Source: Burkholderiaceae bacterium
Lineage (GTDB): Bacteria; Pseudomonadota; Gammaproteobacteria; Burkholderiales; Burkholderiaceae_A
Assembly: GCA_018882795.1 (NCBI GenBank)
Contig: VERJ01000013.1
Coordinates: forward strand, 1 to 41,380
Direction of reading: 5' to 3'
Length of the DNA stretch: 41,380 nt
The translations under genes were made by a program, and so were the position numbers. The notes under the pieces are model-generated. The model ran no database searches and was not told the origin of the DNA. It saw nothing but the letters and a program-made list of their open reading frames with translations. Of the stretch, positions 19,443 to 30,013 are shown piece after piece; within the stretch, counting starts at the first letter, position 1; the number at the start of each line of letters is the position of its first letter.

Positions 19443-20240
19443 ATGCGAATCATTTCCCTGAACTTAAACGGCATCCGCTCGGCAGCCACCAAGGGCGCCC
19501 TAAAGTGGCTTGGTCAGCAGCATGCCGATGTGATCTGCGTGCAGGAACTCAAGGCCCAGGAATCCGATCTCTCTGATGAGCATTTAGCGGTCGTGCACAA
19601 CGACCGCAGCATGGCAGGGCACTTCTATGCCGCCAAGAAAAAAGGCTACAGCGGCGTCGGCCTCTACAGTGCGATTGCGCCAACACGCATCGTCAGGGGG
19701 ATTGGTGTTGAGGAATTCGATGATGAGGGCCGGGTGCTGCGTGCCGATTTTGATAGCGCAAAAACACCCGTCAGTGTGGTGTCGCTCTATCTCCCTTCAG
19801 GCTCAGCTTCTGAGGACCGGCAGGCATCTAAGTTTCGCTTTCTGGATGTGTTTTTTCCCGTCATGTCCGACTGGATGAATGAACACCGCAAGACAGGCCG
19901 CGAATTTATTCTCTGCGGCGATTGGAATATCGCACACAAAGAAATTGACCTAAAAAATTGGAAAGGTAATCTGAAAAACTCGGGGTTTCTACCCGAGGAG
20001 CGGGCCTGGCTGACGCGTATCTTTGATGAACTGGGCTGGGTGGATGTATTTCGCCAGCTCGACCAACGGCCCGATCAGTACACCTGGTGGAGCCAGCGGG
20101 GCCAGGCACGAGCGAAAAACGTGGGCTGGCGAATCGATTATCAAATTGCCACACCTGGCATTGCGGCACTTGCTCAATCCACGTTCATTCACACTGCGGA
20201 TAAATTCTCTGATCATGCACCGCTGGTAATTGATTACTGA
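19443..20240 (+). CDS. xth: exonuclease III / AP endonuclease
   Basis: DNA-repair nuclease of the exonuclease-endonuclease-phosphatase fold that cuts at abasic sites. The 265-residue product has SLNLNGIRSA, CVQELKAQ with the metal-binding Glu, the YSGVGLYS strand, CGDWNIAHKEIDLKNW, GFLPEERAW, TWWSQRG, WRIDYQ and the C-terminal DKFSDHAPLVIDY with the catalytic Asp-His. A GGGAGA at 19428-19433 is placed for ribosome binding about 10 nt from the ATG. It diverges from pyrE and is followed, convergently, by the PIN gene after 26 bp. Confidence 0.96.
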   Translation: MRIISLNLNGIRSAATKGALKWLGQQHADVICVQELKAQESDLSDEHLAVVHNDRSMAGHFYAAKKKGYSGVGLYSAIAPTRIVRGIGVEEFDDEGRVLRADFDSAKTPVSVVSLYLPSGSASEDRQASKFRFLDVFFPVMSDWMNEHRKTGREFILCGDWNIAHKEIDLKNWKGNLKNSGFLPEERAWLTRIFDELGWVDVFRQLDQRPDQYTWWSQRGQARAKNVGWRIDYQIATPGIAALAQSTFIHTADKFSDHAPLVIDY

Positions 20241-20266
20241 GTCTGAAGCGGCGCTGAATCATTGCT

Positions 20267-20674
20267 TTACTGAAACGTCTCTGAAATTACCACGCCCTCT
20301 TTAAACGCCCGCTTCGCAAAGCGCAGCACCTGTAAGTCTTTCGATATCAGTGCACAGGGCCGATGGGTCCAGGCCAGATCCAGAAAAATCTGATCGGCCT
20401 TGTCCTTGCACCGCCAGGGTGCTGCAAGAATTTCGGTCGCCGCAACAACGCGCGATGCGGCCCGCCAATGCAGCAGGATCTCCTGCTGCCGCTGAGTGCA
20501 AAGCCGAAACTTCTCCCTGGCCAACACATCGGTAAGCTCAACGATCGCCTGATCACAGGTAAGACAATCAAGCGTATTAATTTCTATCGCCTGCTTCAGT
20601 AAGACAGTGCGCGGATCTTCAAAGACATAGAGATCCAGCAGCACATTGGTATCCAGCACCGCCACGGAACGCAT
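20267..20674 (-). CDS. orphan PIN-domain protein (COG1569-like)
   Basis: A 135-residue PIN-fold protein, expected to be a metal-dependent RNase. The acidic residues expected at the active site are present: Asp8 in VLDTNVLLDL, Glu46 in AIVELTDVL, Asp91 and Asp94 in RCKDKADQIFLDLA, and Asp113 in ISKDLQVL. Similar proteins are annotated as putative toxin components, but no small antitoxin gene is next to it: its upstream neighbour on the same strand is the GMC oxidoreductase, 17 bp away, and downstream is convergent xth. It is therefore probably an orphan read at the end of the mre-rod-aceK-GMC transcript. A toxin role is doubtful; a housekeeping RNA role is possible. No Shine-Dalgarno is visible. 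Confidence 0.8.
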   Translation of the reverse strand: MRSVAVLDTNVLLDLYVFEDPRTVLLKQAIEINTLDCLTCDQAIVELTDVLAREKFRLCTQRQQEILLHWRAASRVVAATEILAAPWRCKDKADQIFLDLAWTHRPCALISKDLQVLRFAKRAFKEGVVISETFQ

Positions 20675-20691
20675 CGGTCAATGGCCGATCG

Positions 20692-22374
20692 TTACTGCTG
20701 GCGCTCGGCCAGCATCATCCGCGCGACCTGTTCGGCAATAAACATCACCGGCGCATTGGTATTGCCCGAGGTAATGTTCGGCATGGCAGATGCATCAATC
20801 ACCCGCAGCTTTGCCACACCACGCAGTCTGCAGGCGCTATCGAGCACCGTCAGGGAATCTGCCGCACGGCCTTGATCATCTACCCGGCCCATCGCGCAGG
20901 TCGCGACGGGATGAAAAATCGTGGTGCCCAGATCGCCAGCAGCCTGCTCAAGCTGGGCCTCGCTCTGTACCGCGGGGCCGGGCAGCAGCTCCTGGGGTTC
21001 ATGTGCGGCGAGCGCGCGGCTGGCCATGATTCTCCGAGTGAGTTCCAGGCCCGCAACCGCCACACGCCGGTCTTCCTCGGTGGAGAGATAGTTACAAAAG
21101 ATTTTTGGCGAGGCCATGGGATCGGGGTGGGCCGGCCGAATCCACCCCCGCGAACTTGGCCGCAGATTGCAGACACTGGGCGTGATCGCGTTAAAGGGAT
21201 GCAGGGGTTCGCCGAATTTGGGCAAAGACAGCGGCTGGACATGCCACTCCATATCGGGCGTGGCAAGCTCTGGGCGGCTTTTTGCAAATGCGCCAAGGGT
21301 CGATGGCGGCATGGTCATGGGTCCTGATCGCCAAATTGCATACTGCAGCGCCATGCCCAGTCGGGTGAAGATGTTCTTATATAGCGTATTCACCGTGCTG
21401 CAATTGGCCACCCGATAGACCGTGCGAATCTGAAGATGGTCCTGAAGGTTTTCTCCAACGCCCGGCAGGTCATGAACGGGTGTGATGCCCAGCGATGAAA
21501 GCATTTGCGCATTGCCAATGCCCGATACCTGCAGCAAGTGCGGGGAGCTGACCGCGCCCGCCGACAGAATCACCTGATCCCGTGCCGTGATGATTTCCCG
21601 TCTGCCCTCACGCAAGACCTCCACGCCTGTGGTTTCATACTTGGCGCTGGCCCAGGCCTGCTGGCGAAAACGTGGCTGATTGACCGTCTTATCAGTGATC
21701 GGCTGTGTGATCAAGCGCAGCACCTGGGTACGGGTGAGCACCGTCAGGTTTTTGCGGTGACGAATCGGGTGCAGAAATGCATCGGCCATCGAAAACCGCA
21801 CACCCCTGCGCTGCGTGACATGAAAATAAGCACAGCCTGAGTTATCACCACGATTAAATTCCTCGATGCTGGGAATACCCTGTTCCCTGGCAGCTTCACG
21901 CCATGCATCCAGAATGGACCAGCGTACCCGAGGTGATTCGACCCGCATCTCACCACCCACGCCATGCCACTCGTTGGGCCCAGCAAAATAATCTTCAATC
22001 GACTTATACAGCGGCAGTGCATGATCCCAGCCCCAGCGCGGATCACCCGTTGCCTGCACCCAACGCGCATAGTCAGAGGCCTGGCCGCGCATATAGATCA
22101 TGGCATTGATCGATGAACAGCCACCAAGCACACGGCCACGGGCATAGTGGATAGAGCGGCCATTGAGTCCTGGATCGGGCTCGGTCTTAAAGCACCAGTC
22201 TGTCCGAGGATTGGCAATCGCAAACAGATAGCCCACCGGGATCTTGATCCAGATCCAATCGTCTTCTCCCCCGGCCTCGATCACGAGCACCCGATGCGTC
22301 GGATCTTCAGACAAACGGTTGGCCAAGAGGCAGCCCGCACTGCCCGCGCCAATAATCACAGTGTCAAATATCAT
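20692..22374 (-). CDS. GMC-family FAD oxidoreductase (choline dehydrogenase-like)
   Basis: A 560-residue flavoprotein of the glucose-methanol-choline family. It has the FAD motif VIIGAGSAGCLLANRL and VLVIEAGG at the N-terminus, GRVLGGCSSINAMIYMRG, LSAGAVSSPHLLQVSGIG (the second GMC signature), GVGENLQDHLQIR, and the catalytic end with HPVATCAMG and SGNTNAPVMFIAEQVA, where a His and an Asn fill the usual pair of active-site positions. The alcohol substrate cannot be assigned: similar sequences act on choline, aliphatic alcohols or polyethylene glycol. It starts only 3 bp after the aceK stop, so it is almost certainly co-translated with aceK. No betB or choline transporter is nearby, which argues against a dedicated choline pathway here. 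Confidence 0.92.
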   Translation of the reverse strand: MIFDTVIIGAGSAGCLLANRLSEDPTHRVLVIEAGGEDDWIWIKIPVGYLFAIANPRTDWCFKTEPDPGLNGRSIHYARGRVLGGCSSINAMIYMRGQASDYARWVQATGDPRWGWDHALPLYKSIEDYFAGPNEWHGVGGEMRVESPRVRWSILDAWREAAREQGIPSIEEFNRGDNSGCAYFHVTQRRGVRFSMADAFLHPIRHRKNLTVLTRTQVLRLITQPITDKTVNQPRFRQQAWASAKYETTGVEVLREGRREIITARDQVILSAGAVSSPHLLQVSGIGNAQMLSSLGITPVHDLPGVGENLQDHLQIRTVYRVANCSTVNTLYKNIFTRLGMALQYAIWRSGPMTMPPSTLGAFAKSRPELATPDMEWHVQPLSLPKFGEPLHPFNAITPSVCNLRPSSRGWIRPAHPDPMASPKIFCNYLSTEEDRRVAVAGLELTRRIMASRALAAHEPQELLPGPAVQSEAQLEQAAGDLGTTIFHPVATCAMGRVDDQGRAADSLTVLDSACRLRGVAKLRVIDASAMPNITSGNTNAPVMFIAEQVARMMLAERQQ

Positions 22375-22377
22375 GGG

Positions 22378-24090
22378 TCAATAGTGCTTGAAACGCAGGG
22401 CTTCTGCATAGGGGAAGACATCATCAAGCCGGCCCTGACGGATTCTCTCCTGCTGGGCCATCCAATAATCCGGATTGAGCAGGTCGGCATGATGACGCAT
22501 GAAGGCTGCCCTGAGCCGCGGCTGGCCAAGCAGAAAAGTCTCGAACTCCTCCGGAAAGACATCGTTGGGGCCAATGGTGTACCAGGGCTCGGAGGCCATT
22601 TCATCTTCGGGCGTGCGCGGCGGCGGAATGCGCCGGAAATTGCACTCGGTAAGGTACTGGATCTCGTCGTAGTCGTAAAACACGACCCGGCGCTGCCGTG
22701 TCATGCCGAAGTTCTTATACAGCATGTCACCTGGAAAAATATTGGCCGCCACCAGCTGTTTAATTGCATCGCCATATTCTTTTACCGCATGATCCACTTC
22801 GGCCTCGGTGGCGTGTTCAAGATAAATATTGAGCGGAATCATGCGCCGCTCAATGTAGAGGTGCTTAAACAGAATATGGCCCTCCATCTCGGTGATCATT
22901 GAAGGAGCAAATTCTCTCAATTCGGTCAGGAGCGCCTGATCAAACCGTGCCCGAGGGAAATCCACATTGGAGTACTCCCAGGTATCCGCCATGCGCCCCG
23001 CCCGATCGTGGACCTTGACCAGCTGATACTTCGACTCGATCATCTCGCGGCTAACATCCTTGCTGCGTTTGTCCTTAATCAGTTTGAACACATAAGGAAA
23101 TGACGGCAGGGTGAAGACCAGCATCACCATGCCCTTAATGCCATCTGCCACCCGAAACTGATCAGAGGAATGCCGCAGATGGGTCAGAAAGTCGCGATAA
23201 AAAAGCGTCTTGCCCTGCTTATGCAGGCCGAGCATCGTGTAGAGCTCGCTTTTGGCCTTATTGGGCATCAGTGTTCGCAGGAACTGCACATAAGCCGAGG
23301 GCACTTCCATATCCACCATGAAATAGGACCGCGCAAATGAAAAGAGCACGGCGATCTGCTCTGGAGAAAACAGGATCGTATCGATATAGATCCGGCCATC
23401 ACGATTGCGGAGAATCGGCACCGCAAAGGGCACCGGATCACCGTCATTGACAATCCTGCCGATCAGATATGCGCCTTTGTTGCGAAAGAACATAGAACGC
23501 AGGACATGGATCTGAAGATCAGCCTGTGAATGCCAGGGCCGCTCAAGCCGCTCACAAATCGCCCGGCGCACATGACGCAGATCGCGCGAAATATCCGCCC
23601 AGGGGCAGGCCAGGCCAAGATCAACCGCAATGTCCAAGAGGGTCTGTTTGAGCCCCCGCGTCCTGGGATAGTAAACACGGTAAGAAGCAGGATCAGAGTC
23701 GAGATACTCGGTGGAGATCTGTGGCCTGACAAAAAGCAGATCATTGCGGAAATACTCCCGCTGCAGCAGCTTGGTGGTGACCGAATTGAAAAATGTCTCA
23801 GCAAGCTCGGGCTGTTTGTGATCGGAGATCAAGGCGGTAAACGCCTTTTTCACCTCCTGCCAGAAGGTGCCGGAGGCCAGGGCATCACTGAACTGATCAC
23901 GCATCTGGTCGTGGGCCTCAAGAACACGCATGTCATAAAACGCAATTCGCTCACGGGCCAACTCCCGGATGCCGTGATAATCCCCCGATTCAAAACAATG
24001 CTTGGCCTGCTGGGCGTTGTAACGAAACCGGGCGTAGTGACGGTCAAAGCCACTGAGCAGGGTTTTGGCGGCAGCCATCGGCTGGACCAT
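22378..24090 (-). CDS. aceK: isocitrate dehydrogenase kinase/phosphatase
   Basis: Bifunctional enzyme that phosphorylates and inactivates isocitrate dehydrogenase, sending isocitrate to the glyoxylate bypass, and reverses this when needed. The 570-residue product is the normal AceK length and has the ATP-binding segment FTLPSFPYVFKLIKDK, the DTWEYSNVDFPRARF region, VAANIFPGDMLYKNFGM with the catalytic Asp-Asn, and VFYDYDEIQYL. AGGAA lies 7 nt before ATG 24090. It follows rodA by 42 bp and precedes the GMC gene by 3 bp; aceA, aceB and icd are not in the window. Its place behind cell-shape genes is unlike the aceBAK operon of E. coli. Confidence 0.97.
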   Translation of the reverse strand: MVQPMAAAKTLLSGFDRHYARFRYNAQQAKHCFESGDYHGIRELARERIAFYDMRVLEAHDQMRDQFSDALASGTFWQEVKKAFTALISDHKQPELAETFFNSVTTKLLQREYFRNDLLFVRPQISTEYLDSDPASYRVYYPRTRGLKQTLLDIAVDLGLACPWADISRDLRHVRRAICERLERPWHSQADLQIHVLRSMFFRNKGAYLIGRIVNDGDPVPFAVPILRNRDGRIYIDTILFSPEQIAVLFSFARSYFMVDMEVPSAYVQFLRTLMPNKAKSELYTMLGLHKQGKTLFYRDFLTHLRHSSDQFRVADGIKGMVMLVFTLPSFPYVFKLIKDKRSKDVSREMIESKYQLVKVHDRAGRMADTWEYSNVDFPRARFDQALLTELREFAPSMITEMEGHILFKHLYIERRMIPLNIYLEHATEAEVDHAVKEYGDAIKQLVAANIFPGDMLYKNFGMTRQRRVVFYDYDEIQYLTECNFRRIPPPRTPEDEMASEPWYTIGPNDVFPEEFETFLLGQPRLRAAFMRHHADLLNPDYWMAQQERIRQGRLDDVFPYAEALRFKHY

Positions 24091-24132
24091 GGAGCGATTC
24101 CTTTAGTGCTGAGCCATCAGTGCACAAGGCGA

Positions 24133-25326
24133 TCATTGTCGCTGCAAGACAAAGCCTTGCACAGTCCGGGAGCGGCTTCGGGCAATGCTCATGAGCATTC
24201 CGGCGCCAAAACCCAGAGTGACCATGGCGGTGCCCCCGTACGACATCCAGGGCAGGGGCACCCCCACCACCGGCAGGATCCCCGTGACCATGCCCATATT
24301 GACAAAGGCGTAACTGAAGATCGTGAGTGAGATCGCACCCGCCAACAATCTCGAAAACAGTGTCGGTGCACCGATCGCAATCCACAGGCCCCGCAGAATG
24401 AGCGCTGCATAAAGCCCCACCAGCAACAAATTGCCCAGGAGCCCGAATTCCTCGGAATAGGCCGCAAAGAGGAAGTCGGTTGTGCGCTCGGGAATAAACT
24501 CCAGATGGGTCTGCGTGCCCTGCATCCAGCCTTTACCCAAGAGCCCACCAGAGCCCACCGCAATCACCGACTGAATGATATGAAAGCCCTTGCCCAGGGG
24601 ATCCCGCATGGGATCCAGCAAGGTGCAAATACGTTGGCGTTGATACTCACGCAGGCCCGGCCAGTTCACACCGTCAGCACAGGCAGCATCGCCAAACACA
24701 ATCAGAAATAAGACGCCGACCACGATCACCCCCAAGACCAGGAATACCAGACGCCAGGAGAGACCAGCAAAAAACAGTACATAGATGCCTGCACCGAACA
24801 CCAGGATCGCCGTGCCGAGATCGGGCTGCGACAAAATGAGGGCAGTCGGGATCAGCAATAGAGAAAGCGCCACTGCCCAATGCCGGGCTGTGCGCAGGCC
24901 CTCATATTTATGCACCAGCCAGGCCAGCATCATGGGCATGGCGATCTTCATCAGTTCAGAGGGCTGGATTCGAGTAATACCAATATTGAGCCAGCGGCGC
25001 GCACCCTTGGACACATCCCCCGCCACCGCCACCAAGACCAGCAGCAGCACGCCCAATACAAACAAGGGAACTGCCACCCGCTGCAACTGGCCCGGCGGCA
25101 CATGGGCGACTGCCCACATGATGCCAACTGCGATTCCCAGATTACGCACATGGCCGACAAACCGGCCCTCAAAATCGCTGCCGGCACTGTAAAGCATCAG
25201 GCAAGACAAAAAGGCGATGCCAAGAAACAACATCATGAAGGGCCCATCAAGCACCGCCACAAAGGGTTCGAGCCTGGCCCACAGCCCGCGCCAACCCCGG
25301 GGCAGGATTTTAGTTTGCACGGGCAT
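24133..25326 (-). CDS. rodA: rod-shape SEDS glycosyltransferase RodA
   Basis: Peptidoglycan polymerase of the elongation complex, partner of PBP2. From ATG 25326 it has 397 residues and about ten hydrophobic segments. SEDS features are ARRWLNIGITRIQPSELMK, LSQPDLGTAILV with the essential Asp, YQRQRICTLLDP, HIIQSVIAVGSGG, FIPERTTDFLFA and the C-terminal GVPLPWMSYGGTAM. The open frame extends to 25410, but the first 28 codons of that frame lie inside mrdA and are not SEDS-like; ATG 25326 fits the family start and overlaps mrdA by 17 bp, so the pair is coupled. Confidence 0.96.
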   Translation of the reverse strand: MPVQTKILPRGWRGLWARLEPFVAVLDGPFMMLFLGIAFLSCLMLYSAGSDFEGRFVGHVRNLGIAVGIMWAVAHVPPGQLQRVAVPLFVLGVLLLVLVAVAGDVSKGARRWLNIGITRIQPSELMKIAMPMMLAWLVHKYEGLRTARHWAVALSLLLIPTALILSQPDLGTAILVFGAGIYVLFFAGLSWRLVFLVLGVIVVGVLFLIVFGDAACADGVNWPGLREYQRQRICTLLDPMRDPLGKGFHIIQSVIAVGSGGLLGKGWMQGTQTHLEFIPERTTDFLFAAYSEEFGLLGNLLLVGLYAALILRGLWIAIGAPTLFSRLLAGAISLTIFSYAFVNMGMVTGILPVVGVPLPWMSYGGTAMVTLGFGAGMLMSIARSRSRTVQGFVLQRQ

Positions 25327-27157
25327 CCCCTTTTTGCACCAGCAAGTGATCAAAGACCAGACGGGCAATCGGCGCGGCAGCAGCAGCGCCGAACCCGCCG
25401 TTTTCAACAATCAAAGCGACTGCCACCTGCGGCTTATCCGCCGGCGCAAATGCAATATATAAGGAGTGATCTCGATGACGCTCAGCAATCCGGGATGCAC
25501 TGTATTTTTCATTCTGACCAATGCTGATCACCTGGGCAGTGCCCGTCTTGCCGGCAACGGCATAGGGCGCCCCGGCAAAGACTCGGGCACCCGTGCCTGA
25601 TTTGTTGACCTCCACCATGGCATCAATCACCAGATCCAGATGCTTATCGCTGACCTCAGCCTTGCGCAGCACCTCGGGCTCGGTCTTGATCACTTCACCC
25701 GTGTTGGGATCTTCAATTGACTGCACGAGCCGAGGTTTCATCAGCACACCACGATTGGCCAGGCCAGCAGTGGCGACCGCCATCTGCAGCACCGAAAACG
25801 AGTTGTAGCCCTGGCCGATACCAATCGACATGTTCTCGCCTGGGTGCCAAGGCTGCTTGAAACGTTCCTGCTTCCACTTTGAAGACGGCAAAATACCATT
25901 GACCTCGCCAATCAAATCAATGCCCGTCTTTTGACCAAAGCCCCAAGGCTCAATGTACTGGTGAATACGGTCCACACCCATATCGCGTGCCACGATGTAG
26001 TAGTAAGTGTCACTGGAAACCACGATGGATTTTCGGATATCAACAGTGCCGTTACCGTTGGGATTACTGTCGCGAAATCTATGGTTACCAAACATGAAGT
26101 AACCTGGATCATAGATGGTGTCGTCGGGCGTGCGCGTTCCAGACTCCAACGCAGCAAGTGCCATAAAGGGCTTATAAGTGGAGCCCGGCGGATAGGTTCC
26201 GCGCAAAGGCCGATTCAACAAAGGCTTATCCGGTGAATTGTTCAAGGCATCCCAGGTAGCCGAATCAATGCCATCAATGAATAAGGCCGGATTGAAATTC
26301 GGCATTGAGACAAAGGCCAGTACCTCGCCGGTCGCTGGCACCATCGCCACCAAGGCGCCCCGACGCTTGCCATAGGCTTCCTCAATCAGCCGCTGCAATT
26401 CGCCATCAATGGAGAGCCGAAGATTTTTTCCAGGCACGGGTAATCGCTGGGCTAAGCTGCGAACCATGCGGCCTCCGGCAGTAATCTCCATTCGATCAAA
26501 GCCGGTACGACCACGCAGGTCTGCCTCATAGGCCTGCTCAAGACCGAGCTTGCCAATATGCGAAGTGCCGAAATAACTCGATGCCTGATCAGACTGCTCG
26601 ATACGCTCCCGATCTTTTTTGGAGATGCGGCCAATATGGCCAAGCAGATGAGAGGAGGAATTTCCGTAAGGGTAATAGCGCATGCTGCGCACGTTGACGG
26701 CCACCCCTGGAAGCCGATGCAAATGCACTACCAGCCGAGCCACCTCTGCATCATTGAGCGTGGGCCGCAAGGGAATACTGTCAAATTTGCGCAACTCTCC
26801 CTTGAGTCTGCGAAACCGACGCAGATCCAGCTCCTCTAAGCTAATCAAGGTGCCAAGAAACTCCAGGGTCTCTTCCAGATTCGGAACCTTGTGGGGCTCA
26901 ATTTCCAGCGTAAAAACTGAGCCATTGCGGGCAATGATGTTGCCATGCCGATCAAAAATTTCTCCCCTGGGCGCCTGAAGCGGCAACAGCGCCACCCGGT
27001 TTTCCTCTGACATGGTGTGAAAATCCGAGTGCCTCCAGACCTGCAGATAGGCAAACCGCAGCAGCAGCAGGCCGAATGCAATGAGTACCAATGCAGCAAC
27101 GAATGAAGCGCGAAGACGAAAGTCCCCTTTGTCATTGCTGCGAAATTCACTCGTCAC
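25310..27157 (-). CDS. mrdA: penicillin-binding protein 2, elongation transpeptidase
   Basis: Class B PBP that cross-links peptidoglycan during side-wall growth. The 615-residue protein has one N-terminal membrane anchor (about residues 18-38), the pedestal region with APRGEIFDRHGNIIARN, and the transpeptidase motifs in order: S326-T-Y-K329, S381-S-D383 and K537-T-G539. Length is close to E. coli PBP2 (633). It sits between mreD (18 bp gap) and rodA (17 bp overlap), the usual arrangement of the elongasome operon. No oddity in the active site. Confidence 0.97.
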   Translation of the reverse strand: MTSEFRSNDKGDFRLRASFVAALVLIAFGLLLLRFAYLQVWRHSDFHTMSEENRVALLPLQAPRGEIFDRHGNIIARNGSVFTLEIEPHKVPNLEETLEFLGTLISLEELDLRRFRRLKGELRKFDSIPLRPTLNDAEVARLVVHLHRLPGVAVNVRSMRYYPYGNSSSHLLGHIGRISKKDRERIEQSDQASSYFGTSHIGKLGLEQAYEADLRGRTGFDRMEITAGGRMVRSLAQRLPVPGKNLRLSIDGELQRLIEEAYGKRRGALVAMVPATGEVLAFVSMPNFNPALFIDGIDSATWDALNNSPDKPLLNRPLRGTYPPGSTYKPFMALAALESGTRTPDDTIYDPGYFMFGNHRFRDSNPNGNGTVDIRKSIVVSSDTYYYIVARDMGVDRIHQYIEPWGFGQKTGIDLIGEVNGILPSSKWKQERFKQPWHPGENMSIGIGQGYNSFSVLQMAVATAGLANRGVLMKPRLVQSIEDPNTGEVIKTEPEVLRKAEVSDKHLDLVIDAMVEVNKSGTGARVFAGAPYAVAGKTGTAQVISIGQNEKYSASRIAERHRDHSLYIAFAPADKPQVAVALIVENGGFGAAAAAPIARLVFDHLLVQKGDARAN

Positions 27158-27175
27158 CTGCGCCTACTCCTGCCC

Positions 27176-27682
27176 CTAACGGCCAATCGCTGCTGTGGAA
27201 CTGATTGGTCGATTCAGGCGGCGAAGAATCCCACTCGTCAGGGGCACCCAAAGCAAGGCCGTCAGCAGCGGTGAGAGAAAAAACACCCAAGACGGGCCAA
27301 TACCCGAAAAAAACAGATGCACCAGCGCAACAACAACATGGGCCAGAAAAAACAATGGCAGCAGCTGCAAGGCCTGGCCGGCAAGCGAGTACCACAAGAG
27401 ACGTCGATGCAGGGCAATCGCACCATAAGACAAGATCGAATAGGCCAGCGCATGCTGTCCCAGCAGGGCCCCCGAATGGACATCCATCACAATGCCCAGC
27501 AGCCAGGCCAAGGCAATACCCACGCGGCGCGGCTGAAACACATTCCAAAACACCAACATCAAGGCCAAGAAATTGGGCACCGGCAGGTTGCCCCAGGGCA
27601 GCAGCTCTAATACAAATGCTGCAACAAAAGAACCCGTGATCATCGCAGTGGTGGGCGTGCGGCCCAGCATGGTTCGTTTCAT
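27176..27682 (-). CDS. mreD: rod-shape-determining membrane protein MreD
   Basis: A 168-residue inner-membrane protein that bridges MreC to the elongation machine. It has about five hydrophobic segments and the family's PWGNLPVPNFLALMLVFW and GIVMDVHSGALLGQHALAY stretches. I chose ATG 27682 (MKRTMLGR...), which has AAGG upstream and lies 10 bp after mreC; the longer open frame to 27736 would start inside mreC. It is poorly conserved in sequence, so the call rests on both these motifs and its position between mreC and mrdA. Confidence 0.93.
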   Translation of the reverse strand: MKRTMLGRTPTTAMITGSFVAAFVLELLPWGNLPVPNFLALMLVFWNVFQPRRVGIALAWLLGIVMDVHSGALLGQHALAYSILSYGAIALHRRLLWYSLAGQALQLLPLFFLAHVVVALVHLFFSGIGPSWVFFLSPLLTALLWVPLTSGILRRLNRPISSTAAIGR

Positions 27683-27692
27683 CGCGCTCGCC

Positions 27693-28601
27693 TTAACGGG
27701 TTGTCTGAGATCTTGGTTTGGGAATTGGCCGATCAAGCTCGCGTGGCGCGGGAGGAATCAGTTCCTGATCAATCAGAATCACCAAGACATGCTGCAGAGT
27801 GCCAATTGTGGCCACAGGTATCGAAGTAATTTTTGGAAACTGACCACTGCCCGCACGCTCCACACGATTGACCTTCACCACGGGCAGGCCGCTCGGATAG
27901 AGCCCATCCAGGCCCGATGTCACCAGGACATCCCCGACCTCTACCTCAGCATTGATATTGAGATATTTCAGTTCCACCTGCTGCCCATCGCCGCTTCCAG
28001 AGACCAGCGTGCGTATACCTGAGCGCGGCAAGTTGACGGGTACGTTCAGTGCAGGGTCGGTCAGGAGCGCAACCTCTGCCGTGATCGGCGAGACCCGCAC
28101 CACCTGGCCAACCACCCCCTGGGCATTGATCACGGGATGTCCGGACGCAACCCCATGCTGACTGCCCCGATCAATGACAATCCGATTAGAAAAAGCATCT
28201 CGGGTCTCATGACTGATTTCCGCTGCGATTGTCTTGTGCTTGATCTCTTTGCGTAACTCCAACAGGCTACGCAAGGCATCGTTTTCAAGGCGCAGCTGTT
28301 CTGTCTGCAAGAGCCTCTCGGCGTTCTCGATTTCCTTTTTTTCCACAACGGTCTTGCGGTCTACCACGTCCGAGATAACACTGGCGTAGCCGCCAAACCA
28401 GATCACGGCATCCCGGGGCAACATGAGCAGCTGCTCAATTGGATAGAGCACCATGGCCAGGCCCTGTCTCAGGGGCTTGAGCATGCCAAGGTGAAGATCA
28501 GAATAGAGAACGAGAATCGCTGCGGCGACAGCGATCAGCATCCGGAGCCTTGCTGGAAGGCCTTGTTTGAAAAGTGGTGGGGGGCTCTGAGAGAGTGCCA
28601 T
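27693..28601 (-). CDS. mreC: rod-shape-determining protein MreC
   Basis: Bitopic periplasmic scaffold that activates PBP2/RodA. From ATG 28601 it has 302 residues: a basic N-tail, one membrane segment (about residues 19-35), a coiled-coil stretch rich in Glu, Lys and Leu (about 78-125, KKEIENAERLLQTEQLRLEN region), and the beta-barrel domain with NRIVIDRGSQHGV, GVVGQVV, ALLTDPALNVPV and VTSGLDGLYPSGLPV. The C-terminus is Pro/Arg-rich. It starts 20 bp after mreB; no Shine-Dalgarno is visible at this ATG, and a TTG at 28616 is an alternative. Confidence 0.95.
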   Translation of the reverse strand: MALSQSPPPLFKQGLPARLRMLIAVAAAILVLYSDLHLGMLKPLRQGLAMVLYPIEQLLMLPRDAVIWFGGYASVISDVVDRKTVVEKKEIENAERLLQTEQLRLENDALRSLLELRKEIKHKTIAAEISHETRDAFSNRIVIDRGSQHGVASGHPVINAQGVVGQVVRVSPITAEVALLTDPALNVPVNLPRSGIRTLVSGSGDGQQVELKYLNINAEVEVGDVLVTSGLDGLYPSGLPVVKVNRVERAGSGQFPKITSIPVATIGTLQHVLVILIDQELIPPAPRELDRPIPKPRSQTTR

Positions 28602-28621
28602 GTCAGATGATGGCAATCCCC

Positions 28622-29725
<1,104 letters not shown>

Positions 29726-30013
29726 GTGGACCTCAACGCCCAAGACCTCGACAAGCTCGCCCGACTCGCCCGACTTGCCATCTCTGAACACGACCGCAAG
29801 GAAGTTCTGCCCGCCCTGATCTCCGTTGTGAATTGGGTTGGCGAACTCTCCAAAGCCCCTACCGAAGGCGTGGCACCGATGGCCCACCCTCATGACCTGG
29901 CCTTAAGGCTCAGAGCCGATGAGCCCGCCGCCCTACCGTCCCGCGAGACCCTGATGCAAAACGCGCCTCAGGCAGCCGGTGGCCTATTTATCGTACCCAG
30001 GGTGGTCGAATGA
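29726..30013 (+). CDS. gatC: Asp/Glu-tRNA amidotransferase subunit C
   Basis: Small stabilising subunit of GatCAB, which amidates mischarged Asp-tRNA(Asn) and/or Glu-tRNA(Gln). From GTG 29726 it has 95 residues, the normal length. It has [13 protein letters not shown] near the N-terminus, [24 protein letters not shown] in the linker region (family pattern ...N.v..L...dt.gv.pm.hp), and ends in [10 protein letters not shown], like the usual ...fvVPKVIE. No in-frame ATG exists between mreB and the domain start, and the frame further upstream reads antisense through mreB, so GTG is the best start. The stop overlaps the gatA ATG. Confidence 0.93.
   Translation: MDLNAQDLDKLARLARLAISEHDRKEVLPALISVVNWVGELSKAPTEGVAPMAHPHDLALRLRADEPAALPSRETLMQNAPQAAGGLFIVPRVVE

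Noticed and set aside
20267..20674. Complete toxin-antitoxin module
   Set aside because: No small antitoxin frame upstream or downstream; neighbours are the GMC oxidoreductase and xth.
22147..22902. 251-codon plus-strand open frame
   Set aside because: It lies antisense across the GMC/aceK junction. Both minus-strand proteins are well-conserved families, so this is a shadow frame.
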